DNA from: an uncultured beta proteobacterium | GTDB lineage: Bacteria; Pseudomonadota; Gammaproteobacteria; Burkholderiales; Burkholderiaceae_C | Length of the DNA: 8,791 bases | NCBI GenBank assembly: GCA_903859265.1 | Contig: CAIOLZ010000302.1 | Span: forward strand, 1 to 8,791 | Direction of reading: 5' to 3' | Part shown: positions 6,707-8,791 of the stretch, piece by piece | Layout of the letters: every line of letters starts with the position of its first letter | Numbering within the stretch: position 1 is the first letter of the stretch | The notes under the pieces: generated by a model | Seen by the model: the letters and a program-made list of their open reading frames with translations, nothing else | What the model was told of the DNA's origin: nothing | Database searches by the model: none | Translations under genes and position numbers: made by a program

Positions 6707-6736
6707 AAAAAGCGCTCACTTGGGTGGGCCTTTTTT
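6707..6736 (+). terminator. Rho-independent terminator, probably bidirectional
   Basis: The arms are AAAAAGCGCTCAC (6707-6719) and GTGGGCC (6724-6730), with loop TTGG at 6720-6723, followed by six T residues (6731-6736). Pairing of CTCAC with GTGGG includes one G-U wobble, and one C (6713) bulges. The A-run at the left means the element can also work for transcription from the right on the minus strand. It would end the dioxygenase transcript and insulate the monooxygenase gene. Confidence 0.75.
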
Positions 6737-6764
6737 GATGGCTTTTAGTGAGAGTAACTACACT
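6735..6764 (+). promoter_or_regulatory. Possible sigma70 promoter for the monooxygenase gene
   Basis: TTGATG (6735-6740) and TACACT (6759-6764) each match consensus at four of six positions with an 18-nt spacer. Transcription would start near 6771 and leave a leader of about 56 nt. The -35 element overlaps the last T residues of the preceding terminator, a compact but common arrangement. This is a by-eye match only. Confidence 0.3.
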
Positions 6765-6826
6765 AGGTCCCACGGCAATGATCCGTTCGGGATAAGCATT
6801 GCGACTGGCATTGGACAGGGACTGTT

Positions 6827-8284
6827 ATGAGCGAACATTTTGATGTTCTGATTGTCGGGGCAGGTATTTCAGGCATCGGCATGGCCTGCCATCTGCAAAA
6901 GGAGTCGCCAGGCAAGGAATACGTCATCCTAGAGCGGCGAAACGCCATCGGGGGCACATGGGACTTGTTTCGTTACCCCGGCGTGCGGTCCGACTCGGAC
7001 ATGTTTTCGTTCGCATACGCCTTTCGGCCATGGATGTCTCCCAAGGTGCTATCCGAAGGCCGGCTAGTTCGGGAATACGTCAAAGATACCGCTAAGGAAT
7101 ATGGCGTGGACCGACATATCCGTTATGGTTTGAAAATCCTCAAGGCCTCTTGGTCCAGCGATCAGAACCGGTGGACGATCACGGCCTTGCAGGAATCTAC
7201 TGGCCAAACCCACGTATTCACATGCTGCTTTTTTGTGAGTTGCACCGGTTACTACGATTACGACCAGGGTCACCTCCCCGCGTTCCCCGGTGTGGATCGC
7301 TTCAAGGGGCAAAGTATTCATCCGCAATTCTGGCCTGAGAATCTGGACTACATGGGTAAACGAGTGGTTGTCATAGGTAGCGGTGCCACGGCCGTCACGA
7401 TTGTCCCGGCTATGGCGGCCCATGCGGCGCATGTCACCATGTTGCAGCGCTCACCGACCTACTACTTCATCGCACCCAATCTGGAGCGCGTGATTGCGAG
7501 GCTAGGGCGGGTCCTGCCCGCACGCTGGATCTATGGCACCTTGCGCCGAACCTACATCTTGCTGCAGCGTGCACTTTATAAGGGCTCCAAACGCTGGCCT
7601 GACGCCATGCGAAAGTTTATGTTGCGCCCGATCCAGAAGGCCTTGGGCGATAACGTGGATATGCGCCATTTCACGCCCAGCTACAACCCTTGGGACCAGC
7701 GTATGTGTGTGGTGCCCGATGGTGACCTTTTCAAAGCCATCAAGTCGGGTAAGGCCTCGATCGTTACCGACGAGATTGAGTCGTTCACCGAGCAAGGCAT
7801 CTTGCTGAAATCCGGCGAGGTGCTGCATGCCGACATCGTGGTCACCGCCACTGGCATTCGCCTCAAGACCTTTGGCGGTATAGAAATTACGCGCGATGGA
7901 CAGCCTGTAGCAATGCATGAACTTCTTAGCTACCGCGCGGTTTTAATGCAGGACCTGCCCAATATGGCGTTCATATTTGGCTACACCAATGCCTCCTGGA
8001 CGCTCAAGGCGGACATCGCTTCGCGCTATGTATGCCGGCTTCTCAACTACATGGATGCCAAGGGGATCGTCTGCGCAATCCCGCGCGCGCCCGCAGGACA
8101 ACTGGACATAGGCAATGTCATGAGCTCACTCTCCTCTGGTTATGTGCTGCGCGACGTTAACGAACTGCCACGCCAGGGACGCAGTGGTCCTTGGCGCGTA
8201 AGCCATGCCTACGAAGTGGACAAAACCCTTCTGCTCGATGAAGCCATTGACGACGGTGCCCTGGATTTCACTTTGAAGCGTTAG
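6827..8284 (+). CDS. EthA/AlmA-like flavin monooxygenase (Baeyer-Villiger type)
   Basis: This 485-residue protein has about the length of EthA from Mycobacterium tuberculosis. A ribosome binding site AGGGA (6817-6821) lies 5 nt before the ATG. Visible in order are the FAD Rossmann motif GAGISGIG (11-18); GGTWDLFRYPGVRSDSDM (42-59), characteristic of this flavoprotein group; the Baeyer-Villiger fingerprint FxGxxxHxxxWP, here F159, G161, H165, W169 and P170; the NADPH motif GSGATA (184-189); and HFTPSYNPWDQR (281-292), ending in R292, the position of the active-site arginine in EthA. It should use NADPH, FAD and oxygen to insert an oxygen atom next to a carbonyl (ketone to ester or lactone) or to oxidise sulfur. 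Its nearest named relatives also include AlmA, linked to long-chain alkane use, so hydrocarbon or ketone oxidation is equally possible. The convergent hydrolase would suit an ester product. Substrate not deducible. Confidence 0.92.
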   Translation: MSEHFDVLIVGAGISGIGMACHLQKESPGKEYVILERRNAIGGTWDLFRYPGVRSDSDMFSFAYAFRPWMSPKVLSEGRLVREYVKDTAKEYGVDRHIRYGLKILKASWSSDQNRWTITALQESTGQTHVFTCCFFVSCTGYYDYDQGHLPAFPGVDRFKGQSIHPQFWPENLDYMGKRVVVIGSGATAVTIVPAMAAHAAHVTMLQRSPTYYFIAPNLERVIARLGRVLPARWIYGTLRRTYILLQRALYKGSKRWPDAMRKFMLRPIQKALGDNVDMRHFTPSYNPWDQRMCVVPDGDLFKAIKSGKASIVTDEIESFTEQGILLKSGEVLHADIVVTATGIRLKTFGGIEITRDGQPVAMHELLSYRAVLMQDLPNMAFIFGYTNASWTLKADIASRYVCRLLNYMDAKGIVCAIPRAPAGQLDIGNVMSSLSSGYVLRDVNELPRQGRSGPWRVSHAYEVDKTLLLDEAIDDGALDFTLKR

Positions 8285-8791
8285 GCCGGCAACGTTCGCG
8301 CAAACTTCAGGAAGTCCTTGGCCGTCTGGGCGGGCGCCTCCAGCATTGGCAGGTGCCCAATCCCTTGCATCACAATGGTCTGATGGCGTGGGAACAGCCG
8401 CTCTTGGGTCCGGGCAGCGGCCGGATTCAAAATGCCATCCTCCGCGCCCCAGACGATCAGCGCCGGCGTGGGCAATGTGGTGTACTGGGCTTCAAGCATG
8501 GGTGAGTTGTGGCCGAGGTCCTTCATGATCTCGCAATGCAATGGGTAATCGGCCACGGCGCGGGCACCGAGCGTGCGCTTCAAAAAGCCGGGAAAGTACG
8601 GAGGGCGTGCCATGGTGCTGCTGATTAACCGTGCCACGTCGGCCTGGCTTCGCAACAGCAGTGGCGACTCGCCAGTGGCAAGATATTGCCGCAGCATGGG
8701 AGAGTCGTGTGCGGCGGCAGTGCCGGCGGCGTCGAGCAGCCAGACGGCCTTGACCTGGTCGGGATAGCGCGCCGCATATTCACAGGCAATA
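8281..8791 (-). CDS. Alpha/beta hydrolase, C-terminal part (N-terminus off window)
   Basis: The complement is open from the right edge to the TAA at 8281-8283, giving 169 visible residues. The first ones (ACEYAARYPDQVKAVWLLD) are the helix and strand that usually follow the nucleophile elbow of alpha/beta hydrolases, so the catalytic serine should lie just outside the window. The other two catalytic residues are visible: the aspartate in IVWGAEDG (coded near 8437-8439) and the histidine in GIGHLPMLEAP (near 8353-8355). An internal ATG at 8697 is not the true start, because it would remove half of the fold. Between them lies a lid-like helical segment. Likely role: hydrolysis of an ester, lactone or lipid; the sequence also resembles lipase-like members. 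The gene converges on the monooxygenase and their stop codons share 4 nt. Substrate unknown. Confidence 0.88.
   Translation of the reverse strand, partial: IACEYAARYPDQVKAVWLLDAAGTAAAHDSPMLRQYLATGESPLLLRSQADVARLISSTMARPPYFPGFLKRTLGARAVADYPLHCEIMKDLGHNSPMLEAQYTTLPTPALIVWGAEDGILNPAAARTQERLFPRHQTIVMQGIGHLPMLEAPAQTAKDFLKFARTLPA

Larger units (their letters stand above)
6570..6826. other. Intergenic region between dioxygenase and monooxygenase
   Basis: It holds a small hairpin right after the dioxygenase (CAGGC 6578-6582, loop TAAA, GCCTG 6587-6591; no T-run follows), the strong terminator at 6707-6736, and the likely promoter and ribosome binding site of the monooxygenase. The complement of 6572-6715 is open for 47 codons and reads like the end of a protein, but has no plausible start (see findings). 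Confidence 0.5.

Noticed and set aside
6799..6828. TTGCGA with TGTTAT as a promoter for the monooxygenase
   Set aside because: The -10 element would overlap the ATG at 6827, so the transcript would start inside the gene and lose the strong AGGGA binding site.
7502..7918. A 138-codon minus-strand open frame inside the monooxygenase gene
   Set aside because: It is antisense to a gene with all expected FAD, NADPH and Baeyer-Villiger motifs and has no features of its own.
1..8791. CRISPR arrays, tRNA or rRNA genes, transposases, tandem repeats
   Set aside because: No regularly spaced repeats, no cloverleaf-like segments and no mobile-element proteins could be found by reading both strands.

Overview
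The window looks like a chromosomal stretch from a betaproteobacterium, probably Burkholderiales/Comamonadaceae-like. This is an inference from moderately high GC, the gene families and general protein resemblance; nothing in the window fixes the genus. No rRNA, tRNA, CRISPR array, insertion sequence or transposase is visible.

Layout. (1) 1-2345, minus strand: one long open frame that leaves the window at the left edge. Its 781 visible codons encode a chemosensory protein with two copies of a Cache-like sensor module and a C-terminal CheW-like domain, and no membrane segment is evident. (2) 2346-2728: a divergent intergenic region of 383 nt. (3) 2729-3802, plus: an orphan GT-B-type glycosyltransferase. 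(4) 3991-4449, plus: a small hypothetical protein with a possible STAS/SpoIIAA-like fold, preceded by a leader in which an A/T-rich hairpin covers most of the Shine-Dalgarno sequence. Sampled lines of the glycosyltransferase and of this small gene are clearly poorer in GC than sampled lines of the monooxygenase on the right. (5) 4450-4733: a convergent intergenic region with nested inverted repeats and a weak attC-like pair of core sites. (6) 4734-5534, minus: a class I SAM-dependent methyltransferase fold with an N-terminal signal peptide. (7) 5712-6569, plus: a TauD/TfdA-family Fe(II)/2-oxoglutarate dioxygenase with the full set of metal and co-substrate ligands, ending before a rho-independent terminator at 6707-6736. 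(8) 6827-8284, plus: an EthA/AlmA-like flavin monooxygenase with the Baeyer-Villiger fingerprint. (9) 8281-8791, minus: the C-terminal part of an alpha/beta hydrolase that runs off the right edge; its stop codon overlaps that of the monooxygenase.

How the genes fit together. The window is a series of single genes with alternating orientation, not one operon. The most coherent pair is the monooxygenase and the convergent hydrolase, since a Baeyer-Villiger enzyme makes esters or lactones that a hydrolase could cleave. The dioxygenase and methyltransferase are divergent neighbours with no proven shared pathway. On the left, a chemosensory CheW-fusion protein sits divergent to a glycosyltransferase; a link through motility or surface glycosylation is possible but unproven.
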